DNA of 63,879 nucleotides from Actinomycetota bacterium (GCA_009704945.1 WLDG01000006.1:1-63879), one strand, 5' to 3'; numbered from the stretch's first letter, positions 52,426-61,469 are shown. Notes: a model not told the origin generated them from the letters alone. Numbers and translations: made by a program.

Positions 52426-53273
52426 TGAATGAACTACTAGTTGTTTTCTACATTTTGGTTACCTTGGCGGTTGCCTATTTATGGATATATCCAAAGTACA
52501 TAGGTAACAACATCAAGTTGATGGCTTGGGTCGATGTAGTTGTCACGTCCATTCCAATTGCTATTTCAGCAATCCTGTTCTGGTCTTCGGATCCAATCTT
52601 CCAGCTTTTCACTTTTGAACTGAATTGGTTTGTTTACACACTTGTTGTGCTACTGGCCATAGAACTTCCCATCTTCCTTCTTTACCTAAAAGCCCGAGGG
52701 CTCAGCAAGGCATACTGGCAGGCTTTCAAAGGAGATTTCTCAGGTGATACTCCATGGACTACCGCGTCTGTCAAGTCGGTCGAAAAGCAGTTAGACGACA
52801 CAAAGTGGGACGGACTTAGGACTTCAAGCGCAAAGCGGTTCCTTTTAGTTGCTTCGAATGTCGCCTTAGTTGGTGGAACTATCTTTTTGTTGCAGGTCGG
52901 GGATAACGCTTGGTCGGCTTATTCTCTGATTCACATACTGCTGGTGTTTGTTTTTTGGTTCTTACTGAGACAGTCTGTTCGACTTGTCTCGGAAGCACCT
53001 GACGAGGCACTTGATGAGATGCTGCTACAGAAGCGCAATCGAAGTTATGTGGTGGCCTACCGCTGGCTATCAGGAATTGCATTCGGTGCTGTGACAGCAC
53101 TGATGGTTTACTCGATTGTTGTCGACTTTCAAACTGACTCTGATGGGTTCAACTATCTGTTGTCTTTTACCTGGCCGCAGGTTCAGGCTCTCTTCTGGTT
53201 AGTTTTCGGTTACAGCTTCATGCTGCCATCAATGGCGATGCTTTCTCAGGAACTGAAAATGGAGAAGAAATGA
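52425..53273 (+). CDS. Polytopic membrane protein of unknown function
   Basis: A 282-residue protein with about seven or eight predicted helices: near 5-20, 33-48, 62-84, 137-155, 162-180, 206-226 and 240-270. A cytosolic loop at about 90-130 is charged (KGDFSGDTPWTTASVKSVEKQLDDTKWDG). I do not recognise a family. It follows the XRE gene directly and overlaps the DUF418 gene by four bases, so all three are made together. Transport, signalling or envelope roles are all possible. No conserved catalytic motif is visible. Confidence 0.68.
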   Translation: MNELLVVFYILVTLAVAYLWIYPKYIGNNIKLMAWVDVVVTSIPIAISAILFWSSDPIFQLFTFELNWFVYTLVVLLAIELPIFLLYLKARGLSKAYWQAFKGDFSGDTPWTTASVKSVEKQLDDTKWDGLRTSSAKRFLLVASNVALVGGTIFLLQVGDNAWSAYSLIHILLVFVFWFLLRQSVRLVSEAPDEALDEMLLQKRNRSYVVAYRWLSGIAFGAVTALMVYSIVVDFQTDSDGFNYLLSFTWPQVQALFWLVFGYSFMLPSMAMLSQELKMEKK

Positions 53274-54430
53274 CGACAAAATCAAGAGATAGCTTTCCGG
53301 ACATCTTGCGCGGCTTTGCTCTGCTTGGAATAGCTTTGGTCAACATTCCTTATTTGTCGCTCGATACCATCAATGCGGCCGAAGGAGCTGACCTAACTCA
53401 ACCTACAAACGCAGCGGCAGCCTTTATTGTGATGGCGCTGTTCCAGGCAAAGTTTTATCTGCTCTTTTCATTCCTGTTTGGTTATTCGGCTCACTACGTT
53501 CTGAAGGACGACAAGTCGAACAGGCGCCGGTGGGTAGCTAGATCAATTGGATTGGTGATTTTGGGAGTTATCCACTTCACTTTCCTATTCCACGGCGACA
53601 TCCTGTTTCTATATGGGTTGTTTGGCTTGATCTTGACGGCGCTGTATTTCCGCTCAGAGAAGGTGATTAGAGGTTGGACTAAGGGGATTTACATTGCAAT
53701 CTCAGTTTTGTTTGCTGCTCTCTCTGTCCTTACTTATGTGGGCGAAATGGCTCTAAGTGCTCAAGGAAAATCTTTGCCAGATGAAACCTTCACATCGAGG
53801 TTGGATGGTGCTCTCGAAACAGGCACATTCCTAGAAACTGTTGGACCAAGACTGGAGCTTTGGCTGTTGGCAGCGCCGAACGGGTTCTTGCTGCAAGGTC
53901 CGTTGGTTTTTGCAGCTTTCTTGGTCGGTGTCTTGGTGGCACGAAAGAACGGGCTAGTCACACCAAACCCAGCTCTAATGAAGAAACTCCTTGTCTGGGG
54001 GCTAGCGATCGGACTTCCGCTGCAATTTTTAGCTGCCTACATATTCATTGGTAACTCAACTGGACCAGACAGCCTGGGTCTCTACCTAGTTTCACTCTCA
54101 CTCAACTTCCTGACTGCCCCGCTACTCTCAGCAGCTTATGTAGTTCTGTTGTGGAAAGTGAGCAAGAAGTTGAAACTTGGTTTGATGGCGTCGGCAGGAC
54201 GGATGTCTTTGACTGTTTATCTCAGTCAGTCAGTTGTGTTCTCAACTCTGTTTTCGGCTTGGGGCTTTGGCTTGTTCGCGAAACTAGGGGTCTTGGAAGT
54301 TACGCTGATCGCTGCGTTCACTTGGCTAGCGCTTGCAGCTGCCTCGGTGGCGTATCTCAAGTTCAAGGACAAAGGACCCATGGAGTCCTTGCTCAGTGGA
54401 TTCTCTAAACTTTTTGAAAGGAAGCGATGA
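53270..54430 (+). CDS. DUF418 family membrane protein (YeiB-like)
   Basis: A 386-residue protein with about ten membrane helices. The N-terminal RDSFPDILRGFALLGIALVNIPYL is the family's most conserved feature, followed by QAKFYLLFSFLFGYSAHYVL and the FLFHGDILFLYGLFGLI loop. The C-terminal part AGRMSLTVYLSQSVVFSTLF is the DUF418 domain proper. Relatives resemble acyltransferase-3 membrane proteins and may transfer groups to envelope components, but the role is not known. It overlaps its neighbours by four bases on both sides. Confidence 0.9.
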   Translation: MTTKSRDSFPDILRGFALLGIALVNIPYLSLDTINAAEGADLTQPTNAAAAFIVMALFQAKFYLLFSFLFGYSAHYVLKDDKSNRRRWVARSIGLVILGVIHFTFLFHGDILFLYGLFGLILTALYFRSEKVIRGWTKGIYIAISVLFAALSVLTYVGEMALSAQGKSLPDETFTSRLDGALETGTFLETVGPRLELWLLAAPNGFLLQGPLVFAAFLVGVLVARKNGLVTPNPALMKKLLVWGLAIGLPLQFLAAYIFIGNSTGPDSLGLYLVSLSLNFLTAPLLSAAYVVLLWKVSKKLKLGLMASAGRMSLTVYLSQSVVFSTLFSAWGFGLFAKLGVLEVTLIAAFTWLALAAASVAYLKFKDKGPMESLLSGFSKLFERKR

Positions 54431-54900
54431 ATTACGAACAGCTAGGACTTCTGGGAATCTTCATTGCTGGGGCCATTCCATGGTTTGAGGCTATTGCGGT
54501 TATCCCATCCGGAATCATTTTTGGGTTGGATCCAATTCTCACTGTCATAGCGGCAGTGTCGGGCAACGCAATCACGATCTTCGTCTTTGCCTATGCAGGA
54601 TCACAAATCAGACAGTGGTTGATTAGTCGTCGTGAAGCAAAAGGCAAGGTTGGCGAATCAAAGAGATTTGCAAAAGCTCAAGCCGCGTTCGATAAGTATG
54701 GAATCTATGGAATGGCTCTGCTTGGACCCATTTTGATTGGGACCCAGTTCGCAGCAGCCATTTCCGTTGCCGCCGGAGTTAAGCCCTTCAAATCTGCGTC
54801 GCTAGTCACGGCAGGAATGGTGATTTGGTCAGTGTTAATCGCCTGGGTGCTGGTGGCTATTGGAGTTGATCAGTGGCTAGAGATTCAAAACTCTAACTAA
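54427..54900 (+). CDS. Small multidrug export (SMP)-like membrane protein
   Basis: A 157-residue membrane protein with four helices. The stretch GIFIAGAIPWFEAIAVIPSGIIFGLDP, with Pro-Trp-Phe-Glu in a re-entrant position, matches the putative small multidrug export family (PF06695 type), as does YGIYGMALLGPILIGTQFAAAISVAAG. Drug transport is not demonstrated for most members; the fold is related to DedA-like proteins. It closes the XRE-membrane cassette and its end overlaps the convergent aspS by four bases. Confidence 0.85.
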   Translation: MNYEQLGLLGIFIAGAIPWFEAIAVIPSGIIFGLDPILTVIAAVSGNAITIFVFAYAGSQIRQWLISRREAKGKVGESKRFAKAQAAFDKYGIYGMALLGPILIGTQFAAAISVAAGVKPFKSASLVTAGMVIWSVLIAWVLVAIGVDQWLEIQNSN

Positions 54901-56207
54901 GGCTGGAGCCTATTTGGTCCTCTGAACAAGAAGCTCGCTTCCCGAATGTTTGGCAGATCAAGTAGGAGCATGACCACTCTCGTCAGACCCATTCCAAATC
55001 CACCATGCGGTGGAGCGCCATAACGGAAGAAGTCGATGTAGAAAGAAAGCCCTTCGGGGTCTAGTCCTTTGTCTTTAGCTTGCGCCTCTAGAACTTCCAC
55101 TCTGTGCTCGCGCTGAGCACCGGTAGTGATCTCGGTGCCTTTCCAAATCAAGTCATAGCTGTTGGTTAGATTCGGATTGTCAGCTTTGCGCATGTGATAA
55201 AACGGGCGAATGTGTTTTGGATAATCGGTTAGAAAAACAAAGTCATGGCCAAGTTCTTCCTTGGCATACTGCGCAATTTTTCGCTCACCCTCTGGGTCCA
55301 TGTCTCCATCTGTTCTTGGAACTTTGTAACCGCGAGCCTCAACAATTTCGTGAGCTTGAGCAAGTGGAATTCTAGGAAATGGAGTCGTTGGAACCTGGAC
55401 GTCAATTCCGTAAAGGTTTTTGATTTCCTCGCCATGCTTTTCCTTCACAGCGGTAATTGCTTTGACCATCAACTGTTCTTGGAAACTCATCACATCTTCG
55501 TGTGACTCAATCCAGCTCATCTCCATGTCAACCGAAATAAATTCAGTGGCATGGCGAGAGGTGAAGGATGGATCAGCACGGAAAACCGGGCCGATTTCAA
55601 AAACCTTGCCAAGGCCTGCGCTCATGGCCATTTGCTTATAGAACTGTGGTGATTGCGCTAGGTAAGCGTGCGTTTCAAAGTATTCCAATTTGAAAAGCTC
55701 TGCATGTGATTCAGATGGAGACGCCATCAATTTCGGGGAGTGAATCTCAACAAAGTCATTGGCTAGCCAGTGCTCGCGCCAAGCCTGCTCGATGGTGGTT
55801 TGAACTCTCATCATCAAGTTCAGTTCTGGTCGGCGAATGTCTAGGAAGCGCCAGTCCAGACGTTTGTCAATTGATGTGTCTTCAGCAATTGGGCTATCAG
55901 GAAGTGATCGGGAGACAATCTCCATTGAGGTAAGAAGAATTTCAATGCCACCTAACTTCACACGCTCGTCGTGCTTTAGGTTGCCCTTGATTATTACAAA
56001 GCTGCCGTGGCTGAGAGAAGAGACCTCATCAGCTAGTTGGTCCTCATCTGCCGGTCTTGGGTATGTGACTTGCACCGAGCCAGACTCATCTCTAATGATG
56101 ATGAATTGAATGCGCTTTTGGTCTCTTAGAGTCTCCACCCAGCCAGCGATTGTTACTGGCCCATCCTGGGAAGCGGCAAGTTTGCCTATCGGTGAGCGAT
56201 TGAGCAT
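54897..56207 (-). CDS. aspS: Aspartyl-tRNA synthetase, archaeal type
   Basis: Class II enzyme charging tRNA-Asp. At 436 residues it lacks the large GAD insertion of ordinary bacterial AspRS (about 590) and looks like the archaeal/eukaryotic type. Evidence is the short OB fold with AGWVETLRDQKRIQFIIIRD, motif 2 in FEIGPVFRADPSFTSRHATEF, GTEITTGAQREHRVEVLEAQ, and motif 3 in GGFGMGLTRVVMLLLDLPNIRE. By hand alignment the position often linked to Asp/Asn discrimination after GWV is Glu, and the nearby KLGG retains Lys. Whether it also charges tRNA-Asn is unknown; no gatCAB is in the window. Divergent from a phosphatase gene. Confidence 0.93.
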   Translation of the reverse strand: MLNRSPIGKLAASQDGPVTIAGWVETLRDQKRIQFIIIRDESGSVQVTYPRPADEDQLADEVSSLSHGSFVIIKGNLKHDERVKLGGIEILLTSMEIVSRSLPDSPIAEDTSIDKRLDWRFLDIRRPELNLMMRVQTTIEQAWREHWLANDFVEIHSPKLMASPSESHAELFKLEYFETHAYLAQSPQFYKQMAMSAGLGKVFEIGPVFRADPSFTSRHATEFISVDMEMSWIESHEDVMSFQEQLMVKAITAVKEKHGEEIKNLYGIDVQVPTTPFPRIPLAQAHEIVEARGYKVPRTDGDMDPEGERKIAQYAKEELGHDFVFLTDYPKHIRPFYHMRKADNPNLTNSYDLIWKGTEITTGAQREHRVEVLEAQAKDKGLDPEGLSFYIDFFRYGAPPHGGFGMGLTRVVMLLLDLPNIREASFLFRGPNRLQP

Positions 56208-56246
56208 CTGAATCCTCTGAGAGTGAGCTGATAGCGGTGATTAGGA

Positions 56247-56267
56247 AAGTTTAGCGAAGGTAAACTT
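56247..56267. promoter_or_regulatory. Inverted repeat in aspS / phosphatase divergent promoter
   Basis: AAGTTTA-N7-TAAACTT is a perfect 7-base inverted repeat in a 65-base divergent gap. TAAACT (56261-56266) could be a -10 for the plus gene with +1 near its ATG at 56273. The mirrored arm could serve the aspS side. An operator or simply two facing -10 boxes are both possible. Confidence 0.35.
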
Positions 56268-56272
56268 AGGTT

Positions 56273-56896
56273 ATGCCCGCCCGCCTTCACTTCGTTCGTC
56301 ACGGTGAGGTATTTAACCCCAAAGGCCTGCTTTACGAGAGGCTAGACGGCTTTCCGCTGAGTGATCTCGGTCACAACATGGCTCAAGCGGCCGCGGATGA
56401 GCTTGCAAGCTTAGATAGACCAATTGGAAATCTATTTGTCTCGCCACTGGAGCGAACCAGACAATCAGCAGCTCCAATTGCAGAACGATTCCAGCTAAAT
56501 CCTCAAATCGAAGAGCGGATCATTGAACCGTGGAACAAGTGGCGCGGATATCCAATGGGGGCCAAAGGCCTTATCTCAAACCCTGCACTGGCAGTTCACT
56601 TAGTTAATCCGCTTCAACCTAGCTGGGGTGAACCTTACACGGAGATTGCACAGCGAATGAATGAAGCGGCTATCTCAGCCTGGGAAGTTGCCGGCGGAGC
56701 TGATGTTGTTTTTGTTTCTCACCAGTTGCCAATCTGGATGACATATTTGTCAGCTAGTGGTCTTCGTCTTCCACATAACCCGAGAAATCGTCGCTGCAGT
56801 CTTTCTTCGATTACTTCGTTTGAAGTTGCGGACGGCAGATTAGTTCCAGTTGATTACCGAGAACCAGGCATGAAGATTGCGCAGGGTCAGCGGTGA
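56273..56896 (+). CDS. Histidine phosphatase / phosphoglycerate mutase-like protein
   Basis: A 207-residue member of the histidine phosphatase superfamily. The catalytic RHG is in LHFVRHGEVFNPKG, the second Arg in VSPLERTRQSA, and the second His in VVFVSHQLPIWM. The central Glu position is near IIEPWNKWRG. In actinobacteria similar genes precede the cytochrome c maturation operon, as here, but their substrate is not established. The stop overlaps the thioredoxin lipoprotein start by four bases. No motif for fructose-bisphosphatase or cobalamin phosphatase stands out. Confidence 0.9.
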   Translation: MPARLHFVRHGEVFNPKGLLYERLDGFPLSDLGHNMAQAAADELASLDRPIGNLFVSPLERTRQSAAPIAERFQLNPQIEERIIEPWNKWRGYPMGAKGLISNPALAVHLVNPLQPSWGEPYTEIAQRMNEAAISAWEVAGGADVVFVSHQLPIWMTYLSASGLRLPHNPRNRRCSLSSITSFEVADGRLVPVDYREPGMKIAQGQR

Positions 56897-57465
56897 AAAA
56901 ACTAATTGGCCTAGCGCTTGTTACTTTGCTTTTGACTGGCTGCACCAGTGATCCCCTAGCTGAACAATTTCGAGCTGGCGACAACAAGAACTACATCGCC
57001 GGCGATGGAACAGTGACTGAGTTTGCAATTGACCAACGCGCCAACATTCAACCTTGGACTGGAATCACAGAAAGTGGAGTGCAGCTTAGTTCGGAATCAC
57101 TTGAGGGTTTTGTAGTTGTGATGAACTGGTGGTACGCAGCGTGCGCACCGTGTCGCGCGGAGGCACCTGATCTAGCGGCACTGAGCGAAGAGTTCGCAGA
57201 TCAAAATGTTCAATTCGTTGGCGTAAATGTTCGCGATACCGCGCAGACAGCGTTGGCGTTTGATCGAAACTTTGGAATCACCTTCCCATCCATTATGGAT
57301 GCCCAGACGGGCTCTGTTTCACTTGCGTTCACTGGAGTGGTTAGTCCTCAAGCTGTGCCAACAACATTGGTGATAACACCAGAGGGAAAGATTGCATCGC
57401 GCATCCTCGGCAGAATTGATAAGTCGATTCTGCGCGAGCTAATTCAGACTGTGATTGACGAATGA
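56893..57465 (+). CDS. TlpA/ResA-like thioredoxin lipoprotein
   Basis: A 190-residue exported thiol oxidoreductase. The N-terminus KKLIGLALVTLLLTGCTSDP is a lipoprotein signal with the lipid-attached Cys in LTGC. The thioredoxin fold has CAPC in NWWYAACAPCRAEAPDL and cis-Pro in PQAVPTTLVI. It probably keeps apocytochrome c cysteines reduced outside the membrane, receiving electrons from the CcdA protein encoded next. GTG start, four-base overlap with both neighbours. It belongs to system II cytochrome c maturation. Confidence 0.95.
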   Translation: MKKLIGLALVTLLLTGCTSDPLAEQFRAGDNKNYIAGDGTVTEFAIDQRANIQPWTGITESGVQLSSESLEGFVVVMNWWYAACAPCRAEAPDLAALSEEFADQNVQFVGVNVRDTAQTALAFDRNFGITFPSIMDAQTGSVSLAFTGVVSPQAVPTTLVITPEGKIASRILGRIDKSILRELIQTVIDE

Positions 57466-58175
57466 ACCCCGGCGACATAGTTCTGTCTGGCTCGATACTG
57501 GTCGCTATCCCAATTGCGCTTCTAGCGGGAATCATTACCTTTGTTTCGCCCTGTGTACTGCCGCTAGTGCCCGGCTACCTCGGTTTTGTTTCAGCAAATG
57601 TGAAATCGAAAGTGGTTCTAGGAACTGCCTTCTTTGTCTTGGGCTTTAGCGCAGTCTTTGTGACCTTAGGAGTCTTGGCCGGCTCAGCAGGCTTAGTCTT
57701 CTGGGTTCGTGAACCATTGGTTCAGCTGATACTGGGCCTATTAGTAGTTCTGTTTGGATTTGCAATGCTTGGTTCGGTTGGGTTTATGCAAAGAACAATC
57801 AAACTTCCAACTCCAAAAATTGGTCTAGCCGGTGCTCCACTGCTTGGTGTCGTATTTGCACTGGGTTGGACTCCTTGCATTGGGCCAACTCTGTCAGCAG
57901 TGTTGGTGCTGGCCAGCGATACCGGAGATCCGCTCAGAGGCGCCATTCTTGCCAGCTTCTACTCCTTGGGAATTGGCATTCCTTTCCTATTAATTGCAGC
58001 TGGGTTTGGTTTTGCCGCTAGGTCAGTAGAGTTCGTGAAACGCCACTTGCGAGCAATAAACATTTTTGGTGGCGTGGTGCTGATTTTGCTCGGACTTCTT
58101 ATCGCGAGTGGTTTGTGGTTGCAGTTTACGAATTGGCTGGGGGTGATTAATAGTGGATTCACCCTCCCGCTTTAG
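57462..58175 (+). CDS. ccdA: CcdA-type cytochrome c biogenesis protein
   Basis: A 237-residue six-helix membrane protein that carries reducing power across the membrane. The first helix has ITFVSPCVLPLVPGYLGFV with its redox Cys, and the fourth has FALGWTPCIGPTLSAVL with the second Cys. Both are essential in CcdA. A helix with GLLIASGLWLQFTNWLG ends the protein. It overlaps the thioredoxin lipoprotein gene and the ResB gene, so the maturation proteins are made in balance. Confidence 0.96.
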   Translation: MNPGDIVLSGSILVAIPIALLAGIITFVSPCVLPLVPGYLGFVSANVKSKVVLGTAFFVLGFSAVFVTLGVLAGSAGLVFWVREPLVQLILGLLVVLFGFAMLGSVGFMQRTIKLPTPKIGLAGAPLLGVVFALGWTPCIGPTLSAVLVLASDTGDPLRGAILASFYSLGIGIPFLLIAAGFGFAARSVEFVKRHLRAINIFGGVVLILLGLLIASGLWLQFTNWLGVINSGFTLPL

Positions 58176-59652
58176 TCCTGTCTTTTGGTTGCGTTGGTTC
58201 TGGCGTCAACTCACCTCGATGAGGACAGCACTATTTTTGCTCCTCCTGATGGCACTAGCCGCGGTCCCTGGCTCGGTTTATCCTCAGCGAAGCGCCGATC
58301 CCAATGGAGTGAGACTATATTTCAGCCAACAACCCGAGTTGGCTGCAGTTCTTGATTCACTGCAATTGTTTGATGTTTACACCTCCGTTTGGTTCTCAGC
58401 GATTTACATCTTGCTTTTTGTTTCTTTGGTTGGTTGTGTAATTCCAAGAACAAAAGTTCATTACAACGCGCTCCGAGCTAAACCGGTCAAGACTCCGGAA
58501 CTTCTAACGAGAATGCCAGTTCACCAAATCGGCAGCAAGCGCGTATCCCTTGAGGCTGCGCGGGAAGTTCTCAAGCAGCGCGGATTCCGAGTTGCAGTGC
58601 AGGGAAACTCGGTCTCAGCTGAAAAGGGCTACTTGAAGGAAACTGGAAACCTAGTTTTCCACTACTCGCTACTTGCCGTGCTGATTGCAGTTGGAGTTGG
58701 TGGCGGGTTCAGTTACAGTGGACAAAGAGTTTTAGTTGAGGGTGAAACCTTTGTTAATAACCTTGCAAGTTATGATGCTTTTTCACCTGGCCCGTTGTTC
58801 TTTGAAGAAGAACTGCAGCCCTACAGCTTGACGCTGAACAAATTCAATGTTTTGTATGACCTGCAGAACCCTGCCAACCTAGGTCAACCAATTGACTTCA
58901 TTGCCGAGGTAACTGTCTCCACCACTCAGGAAACCTCTGAAGGAATCGTCAGGGTTAACCACCCATTACCTGTGCCCGGAGCGAATGTCTATCTGACAGG
59001 AAATGGTTTTGCCCCGGTGATCACTGTTCGTGATGGTGAGGGAAATGTTGCCTACACCGGTCCGGTTGTTTATCTTCCACAAGATGGCAACATGACGTCG
59101 ATAGGCGTTATTAAAGTTCCAGATGCCAATCCCGAGCAAATCGGAATGATTAGTTTCTTCTATCCAACAGTTACTGAGCTGGAGAGTGGCGCTTACACAT
59201 CTATTTATCCGGACCCGATTGACCCGCTGCTAACCTTCAACGTCTATACCGGCGACTTGGGTCTAGATTCCGGGATTCCTCGAAATGTCTATGCCCTAGA
59301 TGTCAGTGACATGGAGTTGGTGGCTGGCCGCGATGCTCCCAATCCCGCGCTGGAATTGCGGATTGGCGAAAGTGCAGCATTGCCTAATGGCCTTGGAACG
59401 GTGAGCTTTGATGGGCTGTTAAGGTTTGCTTCTTTGGATGTTGCCTTCAATCCTGGTGGTATTTGGGTCTTGATCTTCTCGTTCATTGCTTTGTTTGCAG
59501 TTGTGATTTCCCTGAGCGTTGTTCGCAGGCGAGTCTGGGTGCGGATTGGGGATGAGAGAATTGAGTACGCAGGTCTGGCCAGGGGCGACGATGAACAGCT
59601 GGAGCAGATTGTTACTGAAATCAAGGAAGAAATAGAGGGTCGAAGCGCGTGA
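58153..59652 (+). CDS. resB: Cytochrome c biogenesis protein ResB (Ccs1)
   Basis: Heme-handling membrane subunit of system II, 499 residues. It has N-terminal helices (WRQLTSMRTALFLLLLMALA and SAIYILLFVSLVGCVIPRTKVHY), a large outside domain (about 200-410) and a last helix at about 425-455. PGSVYPQRSADPNGVRLYF is a common actinobacterial ResB segment. A conserved His is likely in VFHYSLLAVLIAVGVG (FHYS). GTG start at 58153 overlaps ccdA by 23 bases; later starts would lose the family N-terminus. Its partner is CcsA just downstream. Confidence 0.94.
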   Translation: MDSPSRFSPVFWLRWFWRQLTSMRTALFLLLLMALAAVPGSVYPQRSADPNGVRLYFSQQPELAAVLDSLQLFDVYTSVWFSAIYILLFVSLVGCVIPRTKVHYNALRAKPVKTPELLTRMPVHQIGSKRVSLEAAREVLKQRGFRVAVQGNSVSAEKGYLKETGNLVFHYSLLAVLIAVGVGGGFSYSGQRVLVEGETFVNNLASYDAFSPGPLFFEEELQPYSLTLNKFNVLYDLQNPANLGQPIDFIAEVTVSTTQETSEGIVRVNHPLPVPGANVYLTGNGFAPVITVRDGEGNVAYTGPVVYLPQDGNMTSIGVIKVPDANPEQIGMISFFYPTVTELESGAYTSIYPDPIDPLLTFNVYTGDLGLDSGIPRNVYALDVSDMELVAGRDAPNPALELRIGESAALPNGLGTVSFDGLLRFASLDVAFNPGGIWVLIFSFIALFAVVISLSVVRRRVWVRIGDERIEYAGLARGDDEQLEQIVTEIKEEIEGRSA

Positions 59653-60509
59653 ACATTGTTCTAAACGAAGAGCTGTCTCAGATCTCATTGCTGTTTGTTT
59701 CTGCGGCCATGGGTTTCCTATCTGTTGCCTTGCTCCTCTTTGCGTTTCAGCTAGCAAAGCTCAAAGACGACCCAACTGAGACACGTTTCGAAAAAGTTGG
59801 CTTTTGGGTTCTTGGAGTTGCAACCCTAGTTCTTGCCGTTGGCGTCTTTCTCCGTGGAATTGCTGCGAATCGCGTTCCATGGGCAAACATGTATGAGTTC
59901 GCCATCAGCAGCGCGTTGATGATTTTGACGATTTATCTGATGAGCTTGAAAGTTAAGGGCATTGGTTCAGTTGCAACGTTCGTAACCGGCTTCACACTAG
60001 TTACCCTGTTTGCTGCGGTAAGTCTCTTCTATGTAGAAGTAAAGACCATCATGCCTGCACTGCAGAGCTACTGGTTGGTTATTCACGTTGTGGTAGCAAT
60101 CATGGCTGTTGGGTTCTTTGCAATTGCAGCAGGCTTTCACATCTTCTATCTAATTAAGGATGCGGGCTGGGGTGGCGTGATTATGTCTCGCATGCCTGAT
60201 CTAAAGCAGCTGGAGCGCATCGCTTACCGATTCAACATGGTTGGTTTTGTCTCCTGGAGCTTCACTCTGATAGCGGGCGCTATTTGGGCAGAGCGTGCTT
60301 GGCACCGCTATTGGGGCTGGGACACTAAAGAAGTTTGGACTTTCATCATCTGGGTTGTCTATGCCGGTTATCTACACGCAATGGCAACCAGAGGTTGGTC
60401 AGGTAGAAGGGCAGCCTGGTTGGGTCTAATTGGTTTTGGAGCGGTTATCTTCAACTTTGTTATCGTGAACCTTTTCTTCAAAGGTCTTCACGTTTACTCA
60501 GGACTCTAG
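59649..60509 (+). CDS. ccsA: Cytochrome c synthase subunit CcsA (CcsB family)
   Basis: A 286-residue membrane protein with about eight helices that attaches heme to apocytochrome c with ResB. The tryptophan-rich heme-binding WWD-type motif appears as YWGWDTKEVWTFIIWVVYA, with the flanking His in AERAWHRYWG and YAGYLHA. RGIAANRVPWANMYEF is the usual early loop. GTG start with a four-base overlap on resB. The stop lies inside the 3' end of convergent menC, with a 12-base overlap of ends. Confidence 0.95.
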   Translation: MNIVLNEELSQISLLFVSAAMGFLSVALLLFAFQLAKLKDDPTETRFEKVGFWVLGVATLVLAVGVFLRGIAANRVPWANMYEFAISSALMILTIYLMSLKVKGIGSVATFVTGFTLVTLFAAVSLFYVEVKTIMPALQSYWLVIHVVVAIMAVGFFAIAAGFHIFYLIKDAGWGGVIMSRMPDLKQLERIAYRFNMVGFVSWSFTLIAGAIWAERAWHRYWGWDTKEVWTFIIWVVYAGYLHAMATRGWSGRRAAWLGLIGFGAVIFNFVIVNLFFKGLHVYSGL

Positions 60510-61469
60510 AAGACTCCAGCACCGATCAATTCTCTGGAGCCACCAATCTCTGCGATCTGGGGCAGCGGAGTATTTTTCAATTAGTTCTTCGTTGGGTTCC
60601 ACACTTCTAATTTCAATCTGCCCATCAATTGGCAGAAGCGGGTTATCTGTAACATCAGCTTCTAGCAGCGCTGCAGTTGCCAGCCCGCAATCATAATGAA
60701 GTTCGTCTAGCGCACCTGCAAGGTGCAAACCATGCGCTACTCCAATTGAGCTCTCGAGGGCAGAGCTCACAACTATTTCAAGACCAGACGCTTGGGCGAT
60801 GTGCAGTGCATTCCGGATTCCACCAAGTGGCTGAACCTTGATGACGGCAATGTCGGCAGCCCCTTCTCGCGCAACCACAAGCGGGTCAGATACTTTCCGG
60901 ATTGATTCATCTGCCGCAATCTTGAGTGCAATACCTGCATCGGCCAACTTCTGTCGAAGTTGTGTAAGTTCCGGGATTGTTGCAACGGGCTGCTCAAAGT
61001 ATTCGAGGTTGAAGTCGCTTAGCTTGCCAATAAGGTCCAGAGCTGTTTCAACATCAAAAGCACCATTGGCATCTAATCGGATTTTGGCTTCTGGATAGAG
61101 CTCTCTAACTTTTCTGAGACGCTGAATGTCTTCCTCTACTGTGCTGCCCTTTTCAGCAACCTTTACCTTCACTGTTGAAAACACTCCAAAGCTTGAAAGT
61201 ACAGCTTGCACTGATTCAGGCGAGACAGCGGGCAATGTTGCATTGACTGGGATGCTGGTTCGCTTTAGAGCTGGAAGCGGGTCATTCGCCCAGGCAAGTG
61301 CAGCCTTTAACCACTGAGCTGATTCTTGATCGCCATATTCAACAAAGGGCGAAAACTCAGACCAACGCTCGCCTTTGAAAATGGCGATTTCACGGGTCTG
61401 GATTTGTCTGAACTTATTGCGCAGGGGCAGCGACAAGATTGCTAAATCCGTGAATTTCGACTGCGCCAT
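60498..61469 (-). CDS. menC: o-Succinylbenzoate synthase
   Basis: Enolase-superfamily enzyme of menaquinone synthesis that dehydrates SHCHC to o-succinylbenzoate. The 323 residues fit the actinobacterial form. The barrel shows VKVKVAEKG with the first Lys pair, IRLDANGAFD with a metal-binding Asp, EYFEQPV with Glu, and KIAADESIRK with the third metal ligand. DIAVIKVQPLGG carries the second catalytic Lys. It is divergent from menB by 17 bases, and with menB, menE and menA forms a men cluster. Confidence 0.93.
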   Translation of the reverse strand: MAQSKFTDLAILSLPLRNKFRQIQTREIAIFKGERWSEFSPFVEYGDQESAQWLKAALAWANDPLPALKRTSIPVNATLPAVSPESVQAVLSSFGVFSTVKVKVAEKGSTVEEDIQRLRKVRELYPEAKIRLDANGAFDVETALDLIGKLSDFNLEYFEQPVATIPELTQLRQKLADAGIALKIAADESIRKVSDPLVVAREGAADIAVIKVQPLGGIRNALHIAQASGLEIVVSSALESSIGVAHGLHLAGALDELHYDCGLATAALLEADVTDNPLLPIDGQIEIRSVEPNEELIEKYSAAPDRRDWWLQRIDRCWSLLES

